Shown: positions 1-11,783, counted from the first letter of the stretch. The stretch: DNA of 64,000 nt from Phytophthora sp. 'mugwort' (GCA_033558025.1 JAUCEF010000013.1:2845001-2909000), one strand, 5' to 3'. Translations and numbers: made by a program. Notes: a model not told the origin generated them from the letters alone.

Positions 1-2
1 AA

Positions 3-2996
3 CCATTGTTTCTTGCGGTTCACGATTCGGTGTTTAAGAAGTTTTTCGACGAAATACATTTCTTCACCGGTGTTCTCGTCCACGACGACCCGCGATGTTT
101 TGGGTATTGGTCGGCTCTTAAACCGCTCGTGATCTTGGACAAAATGCGCTAAAATATCCACATTAAATGTGGGGTTCATTCTCTGCATGTTTGCGGGCAA
201 TTGGAGTTTTGCGACGTTTTCCCCGATCATTTTGACGATTTTGAATGGACCGATCTTCCTTGCTGCAAGTTTTGCACGTTTAACTTCCATGTCCTGTGCT
301 GCGTGTCGAAGGGGAAGACGGCGAGTGTCGAGCATCACCAACTCGCCCACTTTGAACGCAACGTCATTGCGCTTTTGGTCATAATAGCGTTTTTGTGACT
401 CTTGTGCGTGCTTTAAATGCACTCTTGCTTGTTCGACGAGCTTCTGCCGATCTTCGTGGAATGTTTTCGCGAATTCGGCAATGTCGAGTTCGGGGTTGTT
501 AGCGCTCGTAGCTAGCGCTGTTGGGAGTCCGATAGGTAGTCGCTCTTTGCGTCCCGTGTCGATTTCGAACGGCGACAGTCCCGTTGAGGCACTAGTTAGA
601 GTTGCGTGTGCATACTCTGTCGTTGGTAATTTTTCTGACCAATCCTGGCCATGATACGAAGTCATACAACGAAGTGCGTCTTCCAGAACGAGATTCTGTC
701 TCTCTGTCTGGCCGTCAGCCTGAGCTCGGTGCGCGGTTGTCATGTTCAATTTGATGCCCATAATTTTAGCGAGCGAACGCCAAAATTTCGATGTAAATTT
801 CGGGTCTCGATCGCTGATGATGACTGCGGGTATTCCATGGTGTCGCACGACATTGTCGAAAAAGATGTGGGCAGTTTTCTCTGCGTCGTCCGTTGTATTC
901 ACTGCGATGTATTTGGGACGTTTTGAGAGTTTGTCGACGACTGTTAGGATCGCATCAAATCTGTTGGATTCCGGTAAGCCGGTGATGAAGTCCATTGACA
1001 CCACTTCCCAACATTCTTTGGGGATTGGAATAGGAACGAGTTTCCCATTTTTCTTGGCGTTGCTGTGTTTCCATCTTGCACATGTTTCGCAACTTGTGAC
1101 GTAGTCGTAGATGTCTTTCTCCATGTTTTTCCAGTAGTACCATTGTGCAACCCGAAGGAATGTGCGCCGAACTCCGGGATGTGCTGCGATGGCTGCGTCG
1201 TGCAAACCCGAGATGATATTTGTGCAAAGTTGGTAGTCGTTCGGCACACAAAGTCGCAATGTCTTGTTTTGCGTGTGTAAATATACTAGCTCGTCGATTA
1301 TCTCGAATGTGTTGGAGTTGATGCCTTCTTTGATGTCCTTGTCGCTTTTGTAACCTTGCACAAACATTTTTTGAACGAAAGTTGCGAGTGTCATAAAGCT
1401 GTGTGACACAGTCATGGCGGAGGAAATTTGAGGCAAAGACGCTCCCCCGACAATTTGCTTCGCCGTGGGTGTGGCACGAAAGCTTTCTTTATACGCAATT
1501 GCATGCGTCCTGCATTGATCCGAGCAACGATGGAACTGGATAGAGCTGACGTCGGTGGGTTGTCGCGATAATGCGCCTGCAACCGCATTCAAACTTCCGC
1601 TAACATGATGGATCTGGAAGTTGAATTGCGCGAAAAATGTCAAATAGCGTGCTAACTTGGAAGACACTTTAGGATGGTGCAACAACCATGAGCATGCGCT
1701 GTTGTCGGTGAAGAGGACAAAAGGCCGTCCGTAGAGGTAGTGACGCCATTTCTCGAGTCCTGTTTTGATCGCGAATAATTCCTTCTCGTGTGTGGGCCAA
1801 TTCAGCTCGTGTGGTCCCAGCTTCTTCGAGTAGAACGCAATTGGATGGTCGTTTGTGCCATATTTTTGCGAAAGCACTCCACCAACACAGTGTCCCGACG
1901 CATCCGTGGTTACAATAAATTCGCGTTCGAAGTCGGGCAATTTAAGCACAGGCGCAATTTGCAGAGCGTCTTTGAGTGCTTGAAATGCGTTGTTTTGCGA
2001 TGCATGCCATTCCCATTTTGCATCTTTCTTGACTAACGCGCTCAAAGGCAGCGGTAGTGTAGCGAAGTTGCAGATAAACCGACGGTAGTAGCCTGCAAGT
2101 CCTAGAAAGCTCTGAAGCTCTTTGGTGTTTGCTGGTGTCGTCCACTTGGCGATAGCCTCCGTCTTCTTCGTGTTGACAGCGATGCCTTGTGCGGAGACGG
2201 TGTGTCCGAGGAAGTTAACCGATTTTGCGCCAAAATGACACTTGGTAACTTGAGCGTACAATTTCTCGCGTTGCAGTACTTGGAACAGCGTCTCTAGATG
2301 CCCAGTGTGTTCGTCCATAGTCTTGGAGAAGACGCAAATGTCGTCAAGATAGACCACAATAAATGAGTATTTGCCAAACAGAACCCGCATGAGACGTGAA
2401 CACACGCCCGGCATGTCTGCAAGACCCATTGGTGCAACACACCATTGATATGTCTCTGTGTGTGTGCGGAATGCGGTGTATTTGCGAGACTCAGGCGATA
2501 TGCGCATTTGGTGGTAACCCTGCGCGAGATCGAGCACTGAGAACACCGTAGCACCGTGCATTTTGTCAAACAGCTCTTCCATTCGCGGTAAAGGGATTCT
2601 TGGAACTATGGTTTGCGAATTAACATACCGATAGTCAATAACCCAACGAATCGGTAGTGTTGCATTCCAGGATCTCACCCACTCCGATCGTGAAGGTTGT
2701 GTCCCTGTTTGCGGATCGTTTTTGGGAATACCAAACACATTGAACACCCAGGGAGAATCGGAGATTTCAATCCATCCCTTCTTCAGCTTATTTTCTACAA
2801 ACAGGTCGAGAGCGTCTTGCTCCGTCTTGGACAACCGAAAAGGTGGACCATTGCTTGGTTTTGCGTCTGGTTTTGTTGTCAACTCGAACTCGACGCGGCG
2901 GTGAGGTGGTATCCCGTCTGGTAATGACTTGGGGAATACTTCTTGATACGTCGCAATCTGGATTAAATTTATTAGAATTATTAAAACTAACCATTC
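3..2996 (-). CDS. Ty3/gypsy pol polyprotein (element C), runs off left edge
   Basis: The minus-strand frame stays open from a TAA at 2997-2999 down to the window edge, about 998 codons. In order it shows a reverse transcriptase with a YLDD catalytic box near 2341-2355, an RNase H domain (about 1640-2050), an integrase zinc module with His-His-Cys-Cys spacing (about 1070-1200), an integrase catalytic core with an ISDRDPKF motif near 797-820, and the start of a chromodomain (FVEKLL, about 30-60) cut by the window edge. Such polyproteins copy the element RNA and insert it; the chromodomain targets chromatin. The frame is +1 relative to the upstream gag-protease frame and overlaps it by about 200 bp, so expression needs a frameshift or there is a single-base lesion. 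The long open frame marks this as the youngest retroelement here. Confidence 0.85.
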
Positions 2997-4740
2997 TTAG
3001 CGACTCGATGCGTGTTGGTATAGTTGACAGTTGCGTATCGACCTGGCACACCTTGACGCGGTAGACCTCTTCGTAGCTTTGTTGTTTGAGCCTTTTTGCA
3101 AACTCCACACTGGAGACTTGTGCCGCAATTTTTATCGCAATTTGTGTTGCGGGTTGCTCGTATTGTGTGCGTTCACGTTCTTGTCGTGATATTTCTGGTC
3201 GATGGTCGGATTCGATATCCAAACTTGGCTTAGCGGTTGGTTGAGCAGGATTCAATACACCTGGTGTGGGTTCGATTCCCAAAGGCCACCTTTTATTGTT
3301 GCCTTCCTCAAAGCTGACTTCGTGCGTCTGATAGTTGATCTGGAGATTGTACCGATGGTAGAAGGGCTTTCCCAGGATCATGTCTTGTCCATCGCCCATT
3401 TTCCACTCGATGACGCGGATGTTGAAACTTCGACCCCCTACCTCGAGGTCCACCAATCCATGCTTGGCCTCTTGAGTCGTGGTGGTTGTGCCATCGAACC
3501 TCTTGACCTTGATGTGTTCGGAGGTGGCCAGGTGGCCGAGTACTCCAGGCTTCACAATGTTGTCGGTGGCTCCACTGTCGAACATAACTATCACGTCGTT
3601 GCCGTTGCACTTGGCAGGGATACGCACTAACTCATGTTCCCCGTATTCCTCCTTGGAGATGGGGGTGTTGTGGTTAACTTCCACTACAGTCTCCTCTCTC
3701 GCACTTGGTGTTGGATCGACGACGAATTCCACGGTGTTGGTTTCCGTGTTATGAGTGTTATACCCTTCGATGTCGTGAGTACCATACTCCTCGGTGTTTC
3801 CCTCCTGTTCGAAGTAATTGACCGCCGTTCTGCGCCAAGGCTGATTTGCAGGGGCACCGTTGTTTTGTCTGCGTGCATCGCTGTTCTTCTTCTTGTAGCA
3901 TTCGCTGATGAGATGCCCAGTCTTCTTACAATACGCACAAACTTTCCGTGGCTGGTGGGATGGTTGCGGATTATACCGAACTTGTGCGTTGTCGATTTCC
4001 ATGGGTTCCGGACCCGAATTACGCGGCTGGTATGGTCGACCAAACTTCGTGTTCCTGGCGAACTGGGGAGCTTGTTGCTGATACCTTGGTTGACTTGAGA
4101 ACCTTTGTGGAGGTCGCTGGTGGCAGTCATACCGTTGATTGAACGATCCGCCGAAATGAGTGCGTTCGTACTCGAGGGCAACTGCAAAGCACTCCGAGAT
4201 CGTGTCGCATTGGCGGTATTCCACTTCGCGGCCTAATTGGGCGACAAGTCCACGCGTAAAGTACGTGATTTTGTCCAGTTCACTAATGTCTTTGACTTGC
4301 GTCAGCAACATTCGGAACCTGCCAATGTAGTCTTCGAGGGACTTGCATCGATTCTGACGCAACTGGTATAGTTGGTCACGCAACCGACGCTGATTGTCCC
4401 GAGGCACAAACTCATTCGTGAGTAAGTGCATGAGGTCTTGCACGTCATGGACATTGCTGCGGTTCAGCATGTACCACGCGGCTGCATTTCCTCGGAAGTT
4501 TGCGCTCATCATGGCCACAATGCGTGAGCCGTTGACTGGGTCTTCCCAGTTGATGTTTTTGGCCTCAAGGAACCGCATGACTTGGTCAAAGTATAGATCG
4601 ACCGATTCTCCAATCTCACCCGAAAAATGTGGGAGTGAGATGCCTTCGACTCGCGTTTCTTTGCGTGCGAGTTGCTCCATAAGTTGTTGCTGCCTTTCGG
4701 CGAGCTCTGTCATTTGTTTCACTAGATCGCGGGTACTCAT
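2788..4740 (-). CDS. Ty3/gypsy gag-protease ORF (element C)
   Basis: A 650-residue frame starting at a true ATG. Residues about 35-200 read as a retrotransposon gag capsid domain (WEDPVNG, AAAWY and a conserved RFRMLLTQ block). A zinc knuckle of the form C-x2-C-x4-H-x4-C sits at residues 268-281 and binds RNA. A retropepsin active site FDSGATDN follows at about 387-394, and the downstream ILGKPF block fits the protease flap region. The last 70 or so residues overlap the pol frame and lose similarity to anything recognisable, as expected after a frameshift point near 2950-2990. No internal stops are seen, unlike the other gypsy copies in the window. Confidence 0.88.
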   Translation of the reverse strand: MSTRDLVKQMTELAERQQQLMEQLARKETRVEGISLPHFSGEIGESVDLYFDQVMRFLEAKNINWEDPVNGSRIVAMMSANFRGNAAAWYMLNRSNVHDVQDLMHLLTNEFVPRDNQRRLRDQLYQLRQNRCKSLEDYIGRFRMLLTQVKDISELDKITYFTRGLVAQLGREVEYRQCDTISECFAVALEYERTHFGGSFNQRYDCHQRPPQRFSSQPRYQQQAPQFARNTKFGRPYQPRNSGPEPMEIDNAQVRYNPQPSHQPRKVCAYCKKTGHLISECYKKKNSDARRQNNGAPANQPWRRTAVNYFEQEGNTEEYGTHDIEGYNTHNTETNTVEFVVDPTPSAREETVVEVNHNTPISKEEYGEHELVRIPAKCNGNDVIVMFDSGATDNIVKPGVLGHLATSEHIKVKRFDGTTTTTQEAKHGLVDLEVGGRSFNIRVIEWKMGDGQDMILGKPFYHRYNLQINYQTHEVSFEEGNNKRWPLGIEPTPGVLNPAQPTAKPSLDIESDHRPEISRQERERTQYEQPATQIAIKIAAQVSSVEFAKRLKQQSYEEVYRVKVCQVDTQLSTIPTRIESLRMVSFNNSNKFNPDCDVSRSIPQVITRRDTTSPPRRVRVDNKTRRKTKQWSTFSVVQDGARRSRPVCRK

Positions 4741-4804
4741 TTTCCTAATTGCCTCTTTTGTTTGTTTGTTCGTTTTTTTTTTTTTACTTTTGTTTTGTTT
4801 TGTT

Positions 4805-4834
4805 GGGGCTCTGCTATACCAATTTGCTATACCA
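4805..4834 (-). promoter_or_regulatory. Candidate primer-binding site with a duplicated core, upstream of gag
   Basis: On the minus strand TGGTATAGCAGAGCCCC (4805-4821) begins with TGG, as tRNA-primed binding sites do, and its start resembles the initiator-Met type. A second partial copy, TGGTATAGCAAA, lies 2 bp upstream at 4823-4834. If this is the primer site, the 5' LTR of element C must end just above 4822 and occupy part of 4830-5400. The second LTR is outside the window, so this cannot be confirmed here. Confidence 0.35.
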
Positions 4835-5414
4835 AAAAAAATGAGCGCTTATTATTAAGCCCTATTAGAAGTTCCTGACTTGTTTCTGCGGATTTTCTTG
4901 TACGAGGTGATCTGCCGGTCCGTGAAAGCGGTGAGTAAGTCTTCGACCTGCCGAGACGGTGATTGAGGCGATCCGTCAGTTCTTGCAGCAGGTTGCGGGC
5001 GTCTGAGTCCTTGGCGTTGGGGATTTCGTTCCGAATAAACTTGACAAGCTTTTGTTGCTTGACGAGGATGCCAAATAGGTCGTGGCGAAGCTTATCGATT
5101 TTAGCTTTGTCGCCAGGGTACTTAAAGAGATCCCCGGTACTTCTGCAAAAGCAGGCTTCCGTTTCCCGGTTTTTTCGCTTTCCCATACGCTTGGGGTCGA
5201 GAGGGGTGACCTTGCCAACCGTCCGGACAACTGTTGTGCAACCAGCTAGTGTACGACACGCTATAGGGAAGTTATCCTCCGTGTTAGCAATGGCGGGGCA
5301 GGCACACGGCACTAAACCACAGACCCAAAGCTTGGAGTTCCCTATGTGATGCGCGATTGTCACCAGCAACGGCACAAACCAGTCCGAAAACCAGACAAGG
5401 ATTTGTAGGAACAA
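4827..5414 (-). CDS. Unrecognised 195-residue ORF upstream of gypsy C
   Basis: The frame has a hydrophobic start, a Cys-containing middle and a charged C-terminal half rich in Lys, Arg and Asp with helical character (IDKLRHDLFGILVKQ). No family is recognised. It lies where the 5' LTR or leader of element C should be, so it may be a fortuitous frame in LTR or leader sequence. A plus-strand frame of 128 codons overlaps it and looks like its shadow. Confidence 0.22.
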   Translation of the reverse strand: MFLQILVWFSDWFVPLLVTIAHHIGNSKLWVCGLVPCACPAIANTEDNFPIACRTLAGCTTVVRTVGKVTPLDPKRMGKRKNRETEACFCRSTGDLFKYPGDKAKIDKLRHDLFGILVKQQKLVKFIRNEIPNAKDSDARNLLQELTDRLNHRLGRSKTYSPLSRTGRSPRTRKSAETSQELLIGLNNKRSFFLV

Positions 5415-5936
5415 GTCACCTTCTGGCTATGCCACCCAGTAACTTGTTCGATGTGCGAGGGAGACCTTCCGGCGTATGCCACCCAGTCAACCACTCGCAA
5501 ATGGGACCTCTTGAGCAGTTGCAGACCCTTCGGAGACTTGACCAACAAGTGCTACCACTTGTAATGATGTGGGGCGGAGGAGAAGGAGTTGTCGAGTAGG
5601 AAGGAAATTTGGAAGTGATTCATTTTGGGCGGTCCTTAGTTCGCTAGCGCTATATCTAAGCCGCCATGGAGGCTCTTGTGTGTCCTTTGTGCCACGCTGG
5701 ATATTCTCCGCACGGTGACCAACCATTCCTCTACATCACATGCAAACCTACACGTCACACTCTATTGACTATCTGATTGGCTGGAGACTCTGGGACATTC
5801 TCTGGTTTCGTCATCATGATAATGATTGCGTGTACCATGAGTGTAGTTCACATACGTGATCCTTGGAAGATGTCGTGGTGTCGCGCGGCGCCTCCTTATG
5901 TGCAATTTATGCAAAATATGCAAAATAAAATGTGTT
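5415..5936. other. No gene seen; short direct repeat
   Basis: Both strands carry only short frames with atypical composition. A 13-bp direct repeat, TATGCCACCCAGT, occurs near 5428 and 5474 in similar flanks. Nothing else is supported. Confidence 0.5.
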
Positions 5937-6015
5937 ATCGATGGGACTCAAACCCGTGACCTTTGCCTTGGACGATAGAAACTTTACGTCTGCACCAGAC
6001 TGTGCGTATATCGAT
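5937..6015 (-). ncRNA. tRNA-like sequence (decayed tRNA or SINE head)
   Basis: On the minus strand the 79-nt block is closed by the self-complementary hexamer ATCGAT at both ends (6010-6015 and 5937-5942), like an acceptor stem. It holds an A-box-like stretch (ACAGTCTGGTGCAG) and a B-box-like stretch (GGGTTTGAGTCCC) at roughly normal tRNA spacing. The D and anticodon stems do not fold cleanly, so it is a degenerate tRNA or the tRNA-derived head of a SINE. tRNA-derived SINEs are known from Phytophthora. Confidence 0.35.
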
Positions 6016-6155
6016 TGTGTCGGGACCAAAGGTTTTACCCATACGTAACCGATGTAAAATGTGTCGTAATTGCAAACCACATCCTTACACTAATACAGAG
6101 CTGCAAGCGTTCCTAGTGGAAGCCATGCGTCAAGCCCTCCGGATGCATTCGAGTA

Positions 6156-7950
6156 GTGGGCATCAACACCGGTGAGGACATCTCCGGCTATGGCGTCAAC
6201 GTCTCGTCCAATGTAGCCCCAGGGATATATGTGCAGCAAGGGGGGTACGCTCTGCCAAGACCTGACCCTACCGTTCAGGATCGGATGCCTGCGTCTGCGG
6301 TGACTATGTCTCAGGTGCCTATGTCGACTCCGACCAGGATGTCCATGGCGGCGATCCCTTCGTATAGGGTGTGTGTCAATCGAAACACCAGATGCTAGAG
6401 GAATCAACTCTGGGTCAGGATCACCCTCTCCCCGAATTTCTATCCCCCGTGCCAACCTCAAATGGTGACCGGAACGGGGTGGAGAGCTACTGCTGGAGAG
6501 TTGCCGGCCTGGTCGATTGCTATTCGAGCGCGGAGCCGATGCCCATGACTGGGACAATCTTTCAGATTCCTGGAGCATTTCCAGTGAATGAGGCTTCGCT
6601 CCGAGGACAAGCGTGTGACCACGGAGGACAAGTCAAGTTGTAGTCACAACAAGGACCGCCACGGAACGTGTGCTACTCGCTTAAGGTGAACGAAGGAACT
6701 CACCCGATGACTACGGGACTTCCTCACCAGGCGGGAGTATACCAGTCTGCTGGTTATGGAGGTAGTTACGGAGTGCCTGCGACTGCGGGATATTCTCCGC
6801 GGAACTACCCATTGATCGGAATCCCGACCGAGCTGCGGAACCATGTGAAGGTGACCGTTCCCCTCTATCCGGACTCTGCTACGAGCGTGAGAGCGGCGGC
6901 GTTCTGGCGTACCTTCGAGAGTGCACGTACGACATGGATGGCCAGATGAGGTTGACGGCGTTTTGAACAGTGCCTTAAGGCCAAAGTGGGTCAATAGTAG
7001 TGGTATAACTCCAGTAATGATAGCTTCGAGCCACAGCGAGAGCGTTTCCACAACCGCTTTATCTGCCAGATGACGGTGCAACTATGGAACCGTCTCAAGA
7101 CGGCTAAGAGGAACAAGGGAGAATCGGCCGAGGAATGCGGTGACCGGATCTCGACTATGTGTGAGGCACTCAATTACGATGAGCCGCGCATGAGGTTTGA
7201 ATTCTTCCTCGATGGCCTGCAGAACAAGCAGATGAGAGCGATGCTCAACTCAAGCATGATCATTTCGATTCCTGAAGCTTGCGCCCTGTTGCTGTAGAAG
7301 ACCCTGCACATACCCGTCGAAGAGGAGGACGAGTTTGCTGGTGATGGAATGGCCCAGCTGAAACCAAGGACATGACGTCGACGCACGTTAAGATGATGCA
7401 ATAGTTGCAGCAGATGAACAAGATGATGCTGCAGCAACAGCAAAATTCTGGAACATCCCACCGTGGACAGATCAACGTAATCGCTCCGGCTCCGTCTCCA
7501 TCATTACGCGTTCCACCTTCGAATTGGGAACGTTGGATCTCCGCTGGAACCGCTTCGAATTCGCCTAGAACCTGATACGCGCACTACGGAGGGTGAAGTG
7601 GTGTGTGGTCAGTGTGGTCGGTATAGTCGCCGAGTTTCAATCGGGCGACTTGCCCATGAGGAATGATTCAACGCAATCTACCAGGAAATGGATCTCTATT
7701 CCATGGTGTGCAACAGGCCGATAACCCAAGGAAGTTATTGGAACTGGTAACGTCGTGTGATGAAGTGCTTTTTGTGGAGAGAAGGGCCACGCCGTGATGA
7801 AGTGCCCCGACATCGATAAGCTGTGCGGCATGAAGAGGAACGAAGCTGCGGCGAGAACGACAGCGTCACTACCCAGTCCCGACAATGAAGGGGGAAGGAG
7901 AAACGGGAAGGAAGTGTCGTTTCTTCCTTTTGCCTAGTTGGCGACACAAG
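6156..7950 (+). pseudogene. Ty3/gypsy gag, decayed (element A)
   Basis: Collinear plus-strand fragments in shifting frames (6156-6398, 6371-6643, 6668-6949, 7070-7297, about 7560-7880) read as one gag. They include a Pro/Met-rich N-terminus, a VESYCWRVAGLVD block, a capsid-like stretch (WNRLKTAKRNKGESAEE) and a zinc knuckle of the form CGEKGHAVMKC near 7774-7806. At least four frameshifts and several stops break it. It is the 5' part of the element whose protease and RT start follow at 9790-10826 and whose remainder lies inverted at 55806-52454. Confidence 0.72.
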
Positions 7951-8349
7951 GAGGGTTCAGTGCTCGCGCGGATTGACCAAGTGATTGGGGTCAAGAGGAC
8001 TCTTGGACAGGCAGTGAAGAAATAATGAAAGTGCTCGAAGTGTTCTCGTCCAGCAGAATACGAAGGAAAATGCGGAATTGGAATTTGGACGGCATAGAAT
8101 GGATCATCCCATGGAAGGAATTTGGCCCCAAAGAACGGGATACCCCGGCATGGAAATGAAGGAAGATGAAGGTGTTTGGGGCGTTCTCGCAGAACAGAAC
8201 AGGACGGAAAACGAGGTTAACGGATTTAGAAGAAATGGAACGGATTCTCCAACGGAAATGAGTGGTCAAGAGGGAGCTAAAGCCAAAAGCGGATCGGATA
8301 TGCCCGCTTCAGCCCAAGTCTCTACGAAAGGAACAATGGAACGTTCCTA

Positions 8350-10826
8350 GGAGACTAAAGAGGGCTCGGAGGTAGCAACGTAACTCACCAAAGAGACTCG
8401 GAAGGACCAGAAGGAGTTTTGACCGAGCGGGGAGGCAGACACGACGCCTAGCAACTCGACAGCGGTTAATAGAGCACTCCGAGTAGTGGTGGAAGACGCA
8501 TAATGCATTTGGAAGGAACGGGTATAGGCGATAACGGACATGACCGACGAAGACAAGGTGGAACCTGGTGTCTGCGAGGCGGAGGGCTTAGACACGACGT
8601 ACTGAAGAGAGGAACACTACGAGTCGCTATGAGCGCTTGTTTTCCGAGTATGAGCTGAGTTAGATCGAGGAAGGAGAAAGTTGATTGACGAAAGTGGAAC
8701 CGAACGAATATAATAAGGAAATGGAGGGACGGCTGTTCCAGCTGGATGAGATACAAATCCAACGATATATAAAGCGGAACGCCAGAGAGCAAGAGAAGTC
8801 GGCGCTTGCGGATGTGAGCGCAGAGCTGGGAATACCGGTGGAGGTACTAGCGCGGACGAAGGATGTTTCGTCTGAAGAGCGCTCGACACCTGATTATTGG
8901 TTAGAATGGTATGCAGAGACGCTGGAAGCGTCTGAAGAAGCGAAGCGTGCCAATCGGAACTTCCTATCGCAAGAGACCCCGAGTGGTGATTCACCAAGGG
9001 ATAGGAACGGGATATCGGTTTTTTTTCGGACGAAGGGAAGGGCTCGACGGGACTGGCTGGAGTCGAAGCCTACACCAGGATTCCCAGGCTTTGGAACGCG
9101 GAGTCATACGGAATGAGTGCGAGAAACTTGCGGGAACGGATCGCTCGTCACAAAGAACGATGAAGTCGGTCAGCTGGCGTTCTTTGATCCGGAGTAGAAT
9201 TTATGAGCTTTTAAGGCAGGAAGAGGACGACGACAAGCGCCGAACGGACGATGACGCAGGTTCGGGAACGCGAGGGTGCCGACAGCGAGGTGCGCACTGT
9301 GTGTGACAAGTTTCAAGAGAGAACGTTCAACGGGGACGCTTTGCACGATTAAATCGTGGACGTCGGAGAGGTCCTAAACGAGAAGTTCCTAACTGGGAGT
9401 GCCCACCTGGGCCCGGCGATATTACGATCAGGAAGCGTCCCCCAGTCGGGCTAAGTTGCGGGTTCGTGTTCAGAAGCTGCCCGATGTGCTGGGACCGGTC
9501 GTGGCGACCGTTGGACAAAAGTAGCGAAATCGGTATCTTTCGCCTTACCACCGGAAATAGCGGAGACGGACGAGGCGCAAACAGTCGAAGAATCGCCTGA
9601 AGTGTATGCGGTGAGCGTACGAAAAGCGCCGAGGGCAAGAAGGCGGCCGGGAGTGCGCGAGGACAGAGTTCCTTACGCGGACAGCGTTCCAGACAATGAC
9701 GAGCGTGTCGTTCCAGAGGGGAAGCGCGTAATTTGCAGCGACAATGGTATTCACTGTCTGGTGGGTTTATTGACAGTTGGCCGTCTTAAATGCTGGCTGA
9801 TACGGGTGTCATCGCTAGCCTGGACGGCATGCGCGTGTTGGAACGTCTAGGTCGAGCATTCGAGCAGCTACGTCCGTATAATAGCAGTTCGGACAGCGTC
9901 TCGGGGCACGAGATTCGAGTGAATATCGTGATTGATTTGCCCGTGACTCTGGGTATGCTCGTGAAGACGCTGCCCTTCGTAGTGAGCGATCGACTACATG
10001 TCGACATGATTCTTGGAAAAGACTCGCTTCGGTATTGTGCAGTGATCGACCTCGAAGAGCATACGATGAGGCTGAAATAATCTAGTGACGCGATACCACT
10101 GCGCAAGTGGAAGAAACTTACGCGACTGCCGTAGCTTCGACGGCGCGTCTCGAGCCTGGTCGTCAGGCGTTGTTACGATCGAGGATTCAAAAAACTGTCA
10201 AGGATCACAAGGTAGTATTAGTGGATGGTATACCGGGGTCAAACAAGTCTTTGTGTGTGGCTAGGACGATCAGCTCGGTAACGGAAGGATAAGTGCTGGT
10301 TAAAATATGTACTGCCTCGACGGAGGGGATCGAGATCTAGGCATGCGCCTACGTTGCAGCTGGGACAATCGTCCAGCTTCGGACTTCGATACGGAGGACC
10401 GGGTACGAAACGGAAGGATGGAGAACATAAGTGCCGTGCTCGACGATACCTCTGACGTCGAGACGAACCGCAGAGGAACTAAAGGAACGGAAGCGACAAA
10501 AGCTGGCATGATGGATAGCAGCTGTGAAGACGACTTCTAAGTTGATTTCCAAGACTCGTCCCTGAGTGCCGAGCAACGTGTTCTCTTTGTTTATACCTTG
10601 AATGACCTTCGGGGCATGCTCGTGGAAACTTCGAAGCATTCGGGTCGTATAGATCTGTTGAGGTTCAGCATCGACATGAAATGCACGCGCCGACCAAGCA
10701 GTAGCCCTATCGTGGGTCCAACGCTGAGGGGAACGTCATGGAATCGGAGATACAGGAATATTTGGATCTTGGTCTAATTGGACCCTCACCTAGTCCGTGG
10801 GCTTGTCGGTACTCATGATACGGAGG
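8350..10826 (+). pseudogene. Ty3/gypsy linker, protease and RT N-terminus (element A), truncated
   Basis: 8685-9116 is an open charged linker typical of oomycete gypsy polyproteins. 9790-10077 reads as a retropepsin-like domain, with LADTGVIASLD as the degraded active-site region and MILGKDSLRY as the conserved downstream block. 10740-10826 is the reverse transcriptase entry: an EIQEYLDLGLIGPSPSPWA block, then after a one-base shift VLMIRR. The frame stops matching RT exactly at 10822-10826, where antisense pyruvate kinase begins. The residues expected next (KPDGGIRF) are found on the minus strand starting at 55806. Confidence 0.75.
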
Positions 10827-11240
10827 GGCTTGCCCTAGTGATTGCCGATCCACTCCGTCTTGTTGTTCACCTCGCAGTCAGATCGTCCTTGGCCGTGCAC
10901 ATTCGGCGGAGGAGGCCGTCTGACAGCAGCACCGTGTCAAACGCTGGGTTGGCCGTGAGCACCACCGACTTGCCGCTTTCGAGCGTGATCTTCTTGTTGT
11001 CCATCATCTCGCCCGTGAGGATCTCCGGGCCGTTGGTATCGTGCAGCACAGCGCGCAGGTTGAACTTGGCTTAGTCGTGAGCTTCTGCAGCCTGTCCATC
11101 TGCACTAACACGAGGCCGATGCTGACCACGATATTGGTCATGTAAACCTTGGATGAGCGCGGTTTCTTGTACAGCTCCGTGATCGACACGATGCTGCACG
11201 CGTTGGACGTCGTGTCTTCACGGAGAGGAAGCGAGGCCAT
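10822..11240 (-). pseudogene. Pyruvate kinase pseudogene, N-terminal half
   Basis: Minus-strand fragments read in order: a start region with YKKPRSSKVYMTNIVVSIG (11095-11180), a short internal deletion, then AVLHDTNGPEILTGEM with NKKITLESGKSVVLT (10975-11060), SDGLL, and finally CEVNNKTEWIGNH plus a stop codon and GKP (10825-10870). These match the N-terminal and B domains of pyruvate kinase, including the DTKGPEIRTG-type signature. Frameshifts and a TAG show it is dead. The sequence stops at 10822-10826, and the residues expected next (LPGLIVELPAL) begin at 55807 on the plus strand. Confidence 0.72.
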
Positions 11241-11248
11241 CGGCTACG

Positions 11249-11783
11249 TCGTGATCGTTGCCGTTGTGGCTTTCTTGGCCGCGTACAATGTTGACGGCCC
11301 GGCGATCGCCTCGGTCGTGCAGGCGGGACGATTCGAGCCGGGGAGCGTCTATGCGGTACACGGCGCTGATATCCGCGGTCGCTTCCGAGGATGAACCGAA
11401 GTCGTATCGCTGTGCGGGTACCTGCAGTTTGGGTTCGATACCAAGGGAAGTTCTTGTGTGGCGCGGACGGCTCGGTCGACTTGATCGTACGCACCACGGG
11501 CGGGAAGTTGTCTAGTCCTCGCCTCGTCCTGCTTCTCCTTGCGCTGCTTCTCCTGCTCTGCATCGTCGACAGCGCTGGAGAAGGGGTCGGAGACCGGTGA
11601 CTCGGGGCTGGTGTCCGGAACGGAGACATGTAGCCAAAGTGCACGCTGCTGCCGCGCCTGCGTAAGGGATTTCTGACAATGAGGCACGCTGTGGATGAAA
11701 CGAATGTATTCAGTTTTATATAGTGTCATATGGATTTTATCGGATCCGGGTATATAACGTGCAAGTTGGATCCGCGAACTGGA
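11249..11783. other. Unassigned region upstream of the pyruvate kinase fragment
   Basis: Overlapping frames exist on both strands, the longest on the minus strand at 11349-11729. Codon composition is Arg-rich and low in complexity in one frame, and none shows a domain. It may be the decayed 5' region of the pyruvate kinase gene or foreign flank of the MULE end at 11784. Confidence 0.3.

Noticed and set aside
2970..2985. AAATTTA heptamer in the gag-pol overlap as a -1 slippery site
   Set aside because: It is not in the zero frame needed for slippage, and the required shift is +1, not -1.
10822..11240. The pyruvate kinase fragments as two independent gene captures by retroelements
   Set aside because: The halves meet at the same residue, and the two RT pieces also meet at the same residue. 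One inversion explains both more simply.
11138..11644. 168-codon Arg-rich minus-strand frame
   Set aside because: Arg/Ser/Pro composition typical of an off-frame read of GC-rich coding sequence; pyruvate kinase is in other frames next to it.
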